A stretch of 64,000 nt of DNA from Rhizobium sp. SL86 (GTDB lineage: Bacteria > Pseudomonadota > Alphaproteobacteria > Rhizobiales > Rhizobiaceae). The notes below the pieces were generated by a model. The model made no database searches, was not told the DNA's origin, and was given only the letters and a program-made list of their open reading frames with translations. The DNA lies in the NCBI RefSeq assembly GCF_026672545.1, contig NZ_JAPPRJ010000006.1, positions 146,263-210,262 on the forward strand, read 5' to 3'. Below, in pieces: positions 8,700-16,241 of this stretch (positions within the stretch are counted from its first letter, which is position 1; each line of letters begins with the position of its first letter). The position numbers were made by a program, and so were the translations under genes.

Positions 8700-11623
8700 C
8701 GTCCTCCTTGGAAGCGGTGGATGGAAAAGGCCGACAGATCCCGCCCGGGATCGCGGCCGAGAACGAGCGCTGCGGTCAACTGCCCGACAATCGGCCCCAG
8801 CGTGTAGCCATTGGATGTCACGGCAGTGAAGACGCTCGGCATGGCCGGATGTTCGCCGAGGATCGGCGCCCCATCAATATTGATGTTCATGGCGGCCCAA
8901 CTGCGGATCACATGCAGCTTGCGCAGCCCCGGAACGACATGCTGTGCCACCCAGAGATTGCCTTCCAGGCTGGAAAATAGCGGACGCGGATGACTGTGCA
9001 CGGGATCGAGCCCGGCCGTCCAGCCACCGCCGATCAGAAAGTTCCCGTTGGCGGCCTGCTTGAGCGTTAGATGCCGATCGGCATGCGCGACGAGGTGGGA
9101 AATGGCGGGCGCGGCGGCCTCCGTTACCACCATCTGCAACGGCGCCCCGAACACGGGGATGTCGAGGCCGAGCATGGCGCCGATGCGCCCCGCAAACGCA
9201 CCCGCGGCGTTGACGATGCGCCCTGCCCTCAGCCGGCCGCGCGACGTGACGATATCGAAGCCACGCACCTGCGCCTTGATGTCCAGGACCTCCGCTCTAT
9301 CGAAAATGCGGGCGCCGGCCGCAACCGCGCCCTCCAGCATATGCCGGGTGGCGACGAGCGGATTGATCTTGCCCTCCATCGGGCAGTAGGCTGCGCCGAT
9401 CATGGATTCGGAGAGAAGTGGCTCGAGCCGTCGCAACTCAGTCTCGCCAATGACATGACATTCGATGCCGTTTTCCCGCTCCACCCGTGTCTTTTCCTCA
9501 AGGAAGCGCAGATGGGCCTCCGTCTCGGCCACCATCAGGCCGCCAGTGATCTTCATCTCGAAATCGCGTCCGAGATGCGTTTCCAGCTGCTGCCAGAGGT
9601 CGATCGAATCCCGCTGCAGGGCAAGCGTCTGAGCGGCGGCCCCGCCGCCGCCTTCAGCCCGGGCGCCGTGATCGAAAGACAGAAGCTGCGCATGCAGGCT
9701 TCCCGCATTGCCGCCGGAGGCCAGGCCGCCGGGATAAGCGCGCTCCAGAACCACCACGTCCTCGCCGGCTTCCGCCAGAAACAGCGCCGTGGAGAGCCCC
9801 GCGATCCCCGCGCCGATCACCACGGTCGCGGCCTCGGAAAGTGGCAGCGGCGCAGGCGCGGGCAAGGGCTGGCGGTCCGGCAGCAGCGCCCGCTTGTGGC
9901 CGCCCCATTCGGGCTTCTCCACCGCCAGCGCCGCAAGGGGAACGGGCCGCAGCGGCATTTGCGGCGCAAGGAAGTCGGTCGTTTCGCTGCGTATCGGTTC
10001 GCCCAACGTGCGTTCGCCTCGGGCCGTTTCGACCAGCGCGGCGAGCGTGCGGCCGCAGTACCGGCTCTGGCAGCGGCCCATGCCCGCCCGCGTCAGGCGC
10101 TTCAGTGTGGCGATATCCGGTCTGCCCTGCCGGGTGACCTCAACAAGCGCGCCGGCCGCCACGCTTTCGCAACGGCAGACGATGGCCGTTTCCGGGATGG
10201 TGGAGGCTACCGCCGCCGGCGCAAAGAGATCCCACAGCGCCGCCTGGAAGGCTCTGGCACGGGTGAGCCGTCGCATCGCCGCCGGATCGGCGGGTGCCGT
10301 AAGCCCGAGCTTTTCGCCAATCGCAAGCCCGGCAAGCCGGCCTTGTGCCAGCGCCACCTGCGCGCCGCCAAACAGCCGCGCCTCCCCCACGATATGGACC
10401 GCGGCGAGCGAACTCTCGCCATTCTCGCGGCAATCCGCGACGAGCGTCCCGCCCCGCCCGACGGAATGGGTGCAACCGAGTAGGCGCGATACCTCGTTGG
10501 CAGGCGCGAAATCGCCGCCGATCAGCACGGTGTCGGCTTCGATCGTCGTTTTGATGCCGCCGCTCAAGAGAGTGACCGAGCGCACCCGGCCAGTTCCCGC
10601 GATGGCGTGAAGCTCGCTTTCGAAGGCCAGTTTCACGCCCGCCCGCTCCAACCGCGCGAGATCCTTCATCCCTTTCCATGCCAGCGCGGGATCGTGCCGC
10701 AGCAGCGCCGCGGCCTGGCGCGGCCGCTGCCATGGGGCGGGCGCCCTCTCCGCCAGACAGAGAACCTGTCCCCCCGCCTTCAGGATTTCGCCCGCGATCT
10801 GAATGTTGAGCGGACCATTGCCCGCGATGACGATCCTGCGGCCCGGCAGCACGCCATAGCTGCGTAGAAGCGTCTGCGCCGCTCCAGCCGTCATCACGCC
10901 CGGCAAGGTCCAGCCCGGCACGGGGGCCGGTCGTTCGAAGGCGCCCGTGGCGATCACCAGGAAGCGCGGATGGCAATAGAAGGCGCCTTCCGGGCCGAGG
11001 CAGGCGATAACCGGTTGTCCATCCTCTCCACGCGACGCGCCCCAGACGGTGACGGCGTGCAGGAAGCGGATACCAAGCGCAACGGCACGGCCAATTAGTG
11101 CGGCCCCTTCGCCGGCCTGCGCATCGGCCTGAAGCGACAGCCGGGCGGGCGCCGTCGCCGGCTGCTTGTAATACTGTCCGCCGGCCTTGGGGCGCTCATC
11201 GAGAACGGTGACGGATGCACCGGCGGAAGCGGCCGCAACCGCTGCCGCCAATCCCCCCGGCCCCGCGCCGATCACCAAGAGATCCATGGCGCGCGCCTCG
11301 ATCCGATCGGGAAGAGGCTGCAAGGGGCCAAGCCCGGCATCGGCGATATCCGGCCGCGCCTGCTGCCGCTCAATGCACATGCCGTCGGTAACGGCACTCA
11401 GACAGGCACGCTGGCTGGTGCGCCCATCGATCGTCACCAGACAATCGTGACAGACGCCCATGCCGCAAAACTGGCCGCGCACCTCTCCCGCCGCATCCAT
11501 GGAAAAGTCTGGGCGATCAAGCGATGCCATCAGCGCCGCAACGGAAAGGCCCAGCGCACAGCGATGCGGCTTTCCGTCGACATAAACCGTCGCTGTCGTG
11601 TCTTGCGGCGCGGAGACTGGCAT
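8696..11623 (-). CDS. Three-part fusion: 2Fe-2S + FAD oxidoreductase (BFD-like tail) + DadA-like oxidase
   Basis: A 975-residue chain joins modules usually made as separate subunits. Residues about 1-90 form a 2Fe-2S ferredoxin-like domain with cysteines at 53, 58, 61 and 74 (CGMGVCHDC…C). About 115-460 is an FAD/NAD-dependent oxidoreductase with LLVIGAGPGGLAA and a second nucleotide fold (IVIAGNGPLNI). About 470-530 is a BFD-like cysteine region (IVCRCESV…RCQSRYCG). About 590-975 is a DadA/glycine oxidase-like FAD oxidase (VVIGAGIAGLSTALFLAEAGEDVVVLE). The same parts occur as three subunits in hydrogen cyanide synthase HcnABC, opine oxidases and D-hydroxyproline dehydrogenase. I infer an electron-transferring imino- or amino-acid dehydrogenase. 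The neighbouring DapA-like gene fits the hydroxyproline-type scheme, but no epimerase is present. The frame is continuous with no stops. Confidence 0.88.
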   Translation of the reverse strand: MPVSAPQDTTATVYVDGKPHRCALGLSVAALMASLDRPDFSMDAAGEVRGQFCGMGVCHDCLVTIDGRTSQRACLSAVTDGMCIERQQARPDIADAGLGPLQPLPDRIEARAMDLLVIGAGPGGLAAAVAAASAGASVTVLDERPKAGGQYYKQPATAPARLSLQADAQAGEGAALIGRAVALGIRFLHAVTVWGASRGEDGQPVIACLGPEGAFYCHPRFLVIATGAFERPAPVPGWTLPGVMTAGAAQTLLRSYGVLPGRRIVIAGNGPLNIQIAGEILKAGGQVLCLAERAPAPWQRPRQAAALLRHDPALAWKGMKDLARLERAGVKLAFESELHAIAGTGRVRSVTLLSGGIKTTIEADTVLIGGDFAPANEVSRLLGCTHSVGRGGTLVADCRENGESSLAAVHIVGEARLFGGAQVALAQGRLAGLAIGEKLGLTAPADPAAMRRLTRARAFQAALWDLFAPAAVASTIPETAIVCRCESVAAGALVEVTRQGRPDIATLKRLTRAGMGRCQSRYCGRTLAALVETARGERTLGEPIRSETTDFLAPQMPLRPVPLAALAVEKPEWGGHKRALLPDRQPLPAPAPLPLSEAATVVIGAGIAGLSTALFLAEAGEDVVVLERAYPGGLASGGNAGSLHAQLLSFDHGARAEGGGGAAAQTLALQRDSIDLWQQLETHLGRDFEMKITGGLMVAETEAHLRFLEEKTRVERENGIECHVIGETELRRLEPLLSESMIGAAYCPMEGKINPLVATRHMLEGAVAAGARIFDRAEVLDIKAQVRGFDIVTSRGRLRAGRIVNAAGAFAGRIGAMLGLDIPVFGAPLQMVVTEAAAPAISHLVAHADRHLTLKQAANGNFLIGGGWTAGLDPVHSHPRPLFSSLEGNLWVAQHVVPGLRKLHVIRSWAAMNINIDGAPILGEHPAMPSVFTAVTSNGYTLGPIVGQLTAALVLGRDPGRDLSAFSIHRFQGGR

Positions 11624-11638
11624 CGTCAGGGCTCCGGA

Positions 11639-12529
11639 TCAGTGTGCAAAGCGAAGACCGAACCGCTCGACCAGCGCCTGCATGGCGGCATCCTGTGCCG
11701 GCGGCAGGGGAAGGCGCGGCGGCAGCGGGGCGCCCGCCGCAAAACCCATATGGCCGAGCAGCGCCTTCGAGCCCGCCACATAGGCCTGCCCGCCGACCGC
11801 TTGAATGATCGGCAGCCATTCGAGATAAAGGGCGCGCGCCTCCTCGTAGCGCTTCTCGTCGGCAGCGAGTTCGAAGATCCGCGCCATCGGTCCCGGTGCG
11901 ACATTCGAGGCCACGGCGACCCAACCCTGAGCCCCCATCACAAAGGATTCGAAGCCCAGGATCCCGCCGAACGGCGTCATCTTGTCACCGGCAAGGCGGA
12001 CGATGTCGCGAATGCGGGTTACCTCCAGCGTCGACTCCTTGACGTAGTCGCAGCCATCGATTTCGGCGATGCGGGCCAAAAGGTCCGGCTTCATGTCGAC
12101 ATTGGAGGTGGCCGGATTGTTGTAGACCATGATCGGAATGGAAATCGCCGCAGCGATCTGGCGATAATGCTCCACCAGTTCGTCGTCGGTGGGCGTCGAA
12201 TAGAAGGGCGGGATAATCATCACGCCGTCCGCGCCCATCTCCTCCGCCTTGCGGCTCAACCTCACCGCCTCGCGCGTGTCTTCGGCGCCCGTTCCGATCA
12301 GAACCGGCACACGGCCGGCGGCCGTTGCGATGACCGTGCGGGCGACCGCCTCCCAGTCTTCCGGTGACAACGACAGGAATTCGCCGGTGGAGCCGAGCGG
12401 GATCAGGCCATGCACACCCTCGCGGATTTGCCAGTCGGTGAAGGCTTCCAGTGCCGGCAGGTTGACCTTTCCCTGTTCGTCGACCGGCGTGATCATCACG
12501 GTGAAGACACCGCGAAATGGCTTGGACAT
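11639..12529 (-). CDS. DapA/HypD-family Schiff-base lyase or deaminase
   Basis: A 296-residue TIM-barrel protein of the dihydrodipicolinate synthase/N-acetylneuraminate lyase family. It shows LGSTGE (46-50, variant of GTTGE), the tyrosine Y136 in VYNNP, and the Schiff-base lysine K164 in YVKES. The family includes 1-pyrroline-4-hydroxy-2-carboxylate deaminase, which acts on the product of D-hydroxyproline dehydrogenase. Being 15 bases upstream of the fused dehydrogenase, it may process that enzyme's imino-acid product (inference). The general aldolase/dehydratase alternatives cannot be excluded from sequence alone. Confidence 0.88.
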   Translation of the reverse strand: MSKPFRGVFTVMITPVDEQGKVNLPALEAFTDWQIREGVHGLIPLGSTGEFLSLSPEDWEAVARTVIATAAGRVPVLIGTGAEDTREAVRLSRKAEEMGADGVMIIPPFYSTPTDDELVEHYRQIAAAISIPIMVYNNPATSNVDMKPDLLARIAEIDGCDYVKESTLEVTRIRDIVRLAGDKMTPFGGILGFESFVMGAQGWVAVASNVAPGPMARIFELAADEKRYEEARALYLEWLPIIQAVGGQAYVAGSKALLGHMGFAAGAPLPPRLPLPPAQDAAMQALVERFGLRFAH

Positions 12530-12549
12530 GCGATTTCCCTTTTATGAAT

Positions 12550-13242
12550 TCAGCGTTTTTCGGTGAGGCTGGCTACGGCGGTGGACTGACCGAAGTCCCG
12601 TTCGATACGGCGTTGCACGAAATCCCAGACCGAGGTGAGAAGGAGATAATAGAACGCGGCGACCGCGAAGAGTTCCAGCACCATGAACTTCTCCTGGATC
12701 AGCACCTGCGTGCGACGCAAAAGTTCTTCCATGGAGATCACCGAGGTCACGGAGGTCGTCTTGAGTAGACCGTTGACGGAATTGCCGAGCGGCGGAATGA
12801 TGACCTTGAAAGCTTGCGGCATCACGATGTGGCGCATGATCTGGCGTTCCGTCATGCCGAGCGCGCGGGCCGCGCGCGACTGCCCGTCCGGGACGGCCTG
12901 AATGCCGGCGCGGATGATTTCCGCAAGATAAGCAGCCTCGTTCAGTGCAAGGCCGATCAGAGCCGCCTGGACGACGGAGAAGCGGATGCCCACCTGCGGC
13001 AAGGCCGTGTAGATGACGATCAGTTGCACCAGAAGCGGCGTGCCGCGAAACAGCCAGACATAGAAGACGCCGAGACTTCTGACGAGCCCGAGCTTGGAGC
13101 GGCGCATCAGGGCGATCAGCAGGCCGAGCATCAGACCGAAGACCAGCGAGACGGCGGTCAGCCAGATGGTGGTCAGGACGCCACCGAGAATGAACGGATT
13201 GACGAGATAGTCAAAGAAGCCGGACCAGCTCCAGAACGACAT
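12550..13242 (-). CDS. Polar amino acid-type ABC transporter, permease
   Basis: An inner-membrane permease of about 230 residues (starting at MSFWSWSGFF; an upstream ATG at 13281 lacks a ribosome site). It has hydrophobic segments including TTIWLTAVSLVFGLMLGLLI and the EAA loop region EAAYLAEIIRAGIQAVPDGQSRAARALGM typical of HisMQ/GlnP permeases. It lies between the solute-binding gene and the DapA-like gene in the operon. A single permease gene implies a homodimer. Specificity is set by the binding protein. Confidence 0.9.
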   Translation of the reverse strand: MSFWSWSGFFDYLVNPFILGGVLTTIWLTAVSLVFGLMLGLLIALMRRSKLGLVRSLGVFYVWLFRGTPLLVQLIVIYTALPQVGIRFSVVQAALIGLALNEAAYLAEIIRAGIQAVPDGQSRAARALGMTERQIMRHIVMPQAFKVIIPPLGNSVNGLLKTTSVTSVISMEELLRRTQVLIQEKFMVLELFAVAAFYYLLLTSVWDFVQRRIERDFGQSTAVASLTEKR

Positions 13243-13313
13243 GAGGAGGCCTTTCTTGCCGCGGTGGATGGTGCCGGTCAAACACCGGCACCAGGGGGGC
13301 GTTCGCTGACGGA

Positions 13314-14138
13314 TCAGCGGCCCGGTCCCTTGACGGAATAATCACCGGCCACCATCGGCAGGCCGTAACTGTCGAACAGCTTGGCAAGCGAGCCGTCCGC
13401 CTTCATCTCCTTCATCACGGCGGAGACGGCATCCGCCAGCTTCGGGCTCTTGAAGGCGACGGCCACCGGCGCTGGAAAGAGCCCGCTGACTGCACGGCGG
13501 AAATCGCCGCGCGTCTCGTATTCCTTGGCCACGCCGTCGATCGACACCACCCCTTCGACCTGACCGGCGCGCAGCGCCTGAAAGGCCAGCGCGAAGTTGT
13601 CGAAGGTCTGGATCGTCAGTCCCTTTTTGCCGGCAGCCTTCAGCTCGGCATCGAGCGCGCGCGTCTTCGTTTCCTCAAAGCCGCCGAGTTCGACGCCGAC
13701 GCGAAGCCCGTCGAGCCCGTCTTTGTCCTTGATGCCGGTCTTGCCAACGGGAACCGATACGCTGATAGCCTGATCCTCGTAAGGGATCATCTGCATGATC
13801 TTGGCCCGCTCCGCGGTGAAGAAGATGCCGGTGTTGATCATGTCCCAGCGACCGGCCTGCAGGCCCGGAATCATCGCCGAGAATTCGATGCGGATATATT
13901 CCGGCTTCAGGCAAAGGCGCTTGGCGATCTCCTTACCGAGTTCAACGCGCATGCCCTTCAACTCGCCGGAGGAGTCAACGAACTGCAGTGGCGGTAGGGT
14001 GGGATTGGTGGCCATGACAAGCGTGCCGGGTTTGATCAACTCGGCTGCGTCGACCTTCGGCGCACAATCCTCGGCGAATGCGGCGGCCGCGCTGGCGACA
14101 AGCAGCGCGGAAGCAATCGAAAAAATGCGAAATGACAT
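13314..14138 (-). CDS. Polar amino acid-type ABC transporter, solute-binding protein
   Basis: A periplasmic binding protein (SBP_bac_3 type) of about 274 residues. The start at MSFRIFSIASALLVASAAAAFA gives a clean cleavable signal peptide and follows AGAGG; an upstream ATG at 14201 would add an unlikely leader. The body shows LKGMRVELGKEIAKRL and the DGLRVGVELGGFEE hinge region. It is the first gene of the operon. A 16-bp perfect palindrome (14204-14219) lies 66 bases upstream and is a likely GntR operator. Confidence 0.9.
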   Translation of the reverse strand: MSFRIFSIASALLVASAAAAFAEDCAPKVDAAELIKPGTLVMATNPTLPPLQFVDSSGELKGMRVELGKEIAKRLCLKPEYIRIEFSAMIPGLQAGRWDMINTGIFFTAERAKIMQMIPYEDQAISVSVPVGKTGIKDKDGLDGLRVGVELGGFEETKTRALDAELKAAGKKGLTIQTFDNFALAFQALRAGQVEGVVSIDGVAKEYETRGDFRRAVSGLFPAPVAVAFKSPKLADAVSAVMKEMKADGSLAKLFDSYGLPMVAGDYSVKGPGR

Positions 14139-14203
14139 GGGGACCTCTGGCGATTTTTTGATCTTGTTTGAAACCAAGGAAGGATGCTTGCGCAATCGCA
14201 TTC

Positions 14204-14219
14204 AATTGGTATACCAATT
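14204..14219. promoter_or_regulatory. Perfect palindrome AATTGGTATACCAATT, probable GntR operator
   Basis: A 16-bp perfect inverted repeat lies just upstream of the first gene of the 14.1-6.1 kb operon and 90 bases from the end of a GntR gene. The core TNGTATACNA form matches operators typical of FCD-type GntR regulators. I infer it binds one of the two adjacent GntR proteins. Confidence 0.7.
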
Positions 14220-14308
14220 ACATACACAAACAGCCGATCCTCCGCAAGCCCCTCTTTCGAGCCTGCCGCATGAACCAAAACGGACAGGAATACAGTCCCT
14301 CCCACGCC

Positions 14309-14950
14309 TTAATAGGAAGCGAGCACGTTCTGCCGCGCCTGCTCCAGATGCAGCGTCATCGCCGCGCGAGCAGCCTCTGCGTTTCGCGCCTTGAGCGCCC
14401 GCAGGATGGACTGGTGGTCGGACAGGCCGGGCTTGCGCTGTGCAAGCTTGCGCTGGCGCTCGAAGATCGTCGTGTAGCGCCGCATCTGAACAATAGTATC
14501 GGCCAGAAATGGATTGCCGCTCGCCTCGCCGACGCCCTGATGAAGTGCATGATCGAAGGACCAGACGAAGGCCGGGTCAGGATCGGGATCGGCCGCAATG
14601 GCATCGAGCATGGCCTCAAGGTCAGCAATGCGGGCGTCGTCGATGTGTTCGCAGGCCAGCGCGGCCGCACTCGGCTCAATCAGCAGACGCATGGCCATGC
14701 TGCACAGATAGTCGGCAAGCGTGATAACCCTGACCGTCAGCACGCCCTTGGCATTGCGTACCAAAAGTCCCTGCCCTTCCAGACGGCCAAGGGCATCGCG
14801 CATCGGCGAGCGGGAAACGCCGAGCCGATCCGCCATACGCCGCTCCTGCACGACGGAACCGCCGGTGAGTTGGGTCGAAAGGATCTCGTCCAGAAGCGTT
14901 CTGTAGGTTTCGTCGGCTAGACTCTTGTCTGTGCCTCGGCTCTCATCCAT
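14309..14950 (-). CDS. GntR-family (FCD-type) transcriptional regulator
   Basis: A regulator of about 213 residues with an N-terminal winged HTH (RMADRLGVSRSPMRDALGRLEGQGLLV) and a C-terminal all-helical FCD ligand domain (LRLLIEPSAAALACEH… with a metal-site-like FDHALHQGVGEASGN). I chose the ATG at 14950 because GGGGAG precedes it; ATGs at 14989, 14977 and 15109 would add a cysteine-rich or unlikely leader. It sits upstream of the importer/hydantoinase operon on the same strand, with the palindromic operator between. It probably represses that operon until a pathway intermediate binds. Confidence 0.88.
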   Translation of the reverse strand: MDESRGTDKSLADETYRTLLDEILSTQLTGGSVVQERRMADRLGVSRSPMRDALGRLEGQGLLVRNAKGVLTVRVITLADYLCSMAMRLLIEPSAAALACEHIDDARIADLEAMLDAIAADPDPDPAFVWSFDHALHQGVGEASGNPFLADTIVQMRRYTTIFERQRKLAQRKPGLSDHQSILRALKARNAEAARAAMTLHLEQARQNVLASY

Positions 14951-15066
14951 AGATCGCGGCTCCCCGTCCATCATCATGGTGCCTGCCATGGACTGAGGCA
15001 AAGGGCAAGAAAAGGCCATCGCGCACAGACGCGAAACATTGAATAATCCATGGCGGGAGCACAGAC

Positions 15067-15747
15067 ATGACACAGCCAGACACAGACATAGAGACCGACA
15101 GACCCGCACGGGTCAGCCACAAGCTTGCGGCCCAAGCTTATAATGCCGTGTCAGAGATGATCCGTCATCGCCGACTCGGCGGCGGCCATGTCATCGTGGA
15201 AGCACGGCTTGCCGAAACGCTCGGCATTTCCCGCACGCCGCTGCGCGAAGCGCTGCAGCGGCTGGAAGGCGAAGGTCTGGTGCACAAGGGAGACGGTCGT
15301 AATTATGTGGTGCGCCATGTGGATATTGGCGAATATATCCAAAGCCTGAAGCTTAGGCTGCTGATCGAGCCGCAGGCGGCAGTGGAGGCCATGGACAACA
15401 TTCCAGGTCGCAAACTGATCGAAGTTCGCCGCGAAATCGACGAACTGATGGGCGCCACAATCTATCACACCGATGCCCACTGGTTCTCGGACGATCACCT
15501 GCACAACCTCATCATCGATTACTGCGGCAACGAGGTGATGGCCAAGGTGCTGCGTAACCTTCGCGCAACCACGCGCCTGTTCGAAATCGGCCGCCTGAAG
15601 GATCGGCTCACCCCTGATTCCACCGAGCATCTGCTGATTATCGACGCCCTCCAGCGCAAGAACGCCGAAGCATGCTACAGTGCCGTTGCCGCCCACATAG
15701 AAAGCCTGACCGCCTTCGCCAGAAGGCATATCAAGATGAACGAGTGA
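15067..15747 (+). CDS. GntR-family (FCD-type) transcriptional regulator
   Basis: A 226-residue regulator, divergent from the GntR gene at 14309-14950 and similar in design. The winged HTH is RLAETLGISRTPLREALQRLEGEGLVH (about 47-73) and an FCD domain follows (LRLLIEPQAAVEAMDN… with FSDDHLHNLIIDYCGN). GGGAG precedes the ATG. Two adjacent FCD regulators with divergent promoters may share the 117-base intergenic region. Its target could be the same operon or the ALDH/GMC/amidase genes on its right. Confidence 0.88.
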   Translation: MTQPDTDIETDRPARVSHKLAAQAYNAVSEMIRHRRLGGGHVIVEARLAETLGISRTPLREALQRLEGEGLVHKGDGRNYVVRHVDIGEYIQSLKLRLLIEPQAAVEAMDNIPGRKLIEVRREIDELMGATIYHTDAHWFSDDHLHNLIIDYCGNEVMAKVLRNLRATTRLFEIGRLKDRLTPDSTEHLLIIDALQRKNAEACYSAVAAHIESLTAFARRHIKMNE

Positions 15748-16241
15748 TGCTATGGCGATCCACTCACCCGGAAGCCTGAGCCGCATTGATGGCTCTTGGA
15801 GGGCGTTGGTGCAGCGATCGAGTCTGGAGTTGAAATCGGCTTCAATGCGTGGATCGTCACTCGCAACGGCTTAGGAGATCGGCAATCGCGCAATAGCCGG
15901 TCTTCGGGAACAACCCCTCTCAAACGAAAAACTGCCCGCCGCAATCGGATTTGCAAGATGAACTCCAAGGCGACGAACTGGCCGGAATACGAAGTCGACC
16001 GGCGTCTGCTTGAAAGTCGGATGCTGTGGATGACACTTGAGGCAGTGTCGCCCTGGACAGGGCCTAAGCGGAAAACGCTCGGCGGCCATGCGACGTGCGT
16101 CCCCAGGAGAGCCCAACTTCGATCCACGCTTCCGCCAGCGAGGCGACGTCATCCGCCAACACCTGCAGACATTGGCGAGCGTTTAACCGAAGGCGGCCAT
16201 CACTGCCGCATCACACCCGTGATGGTGTTCAGCAAGACATT
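15748..16241. other. Intergenic region carrying a degenerate CRISPR-like repeat
   Basis: No supported gene. Short open frames on both strands lack start signals and domains. The notable content is a 32-base sequence at 16116-16147 that closely resembles the CRISPR repeats at 61321-61687. A 10-base fragment of the same repeat (CGATCCACGC on the minus strand) also occurs near 15850, which may be chance. Confidence 0.55.
16116..16147 (+). repeat. Solitary degenerate CRISPR repeat (27 of 32 bases match the 61-kb array)
   Basis: Aligned by eye to the array repeat, this copy matches 27 of 32 positions, including the block CGATCCACGC and the 3' block GAGGCGAC. The hairpin arms are kept apart from one G-U type change. 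No second repeat is found at the array's 67-base spacing on either side. Confidence 0.6.

Noticed and set aside
9071..10483. A 470-codon plus-strand frame and several smaller ones up to 12367
   Set aside because: All are antisense or out of frame to the redox fusion and DapA-like genes; compositions are arginine/alanine/histidine-rich with no motifs.
15843..15860. GCGTGGATCG, a 10-base match to the CRISPR repeat in opposite orientation
   Set aside because: Only 10 bases match and the rest of the repeat is absent; chance is likely.
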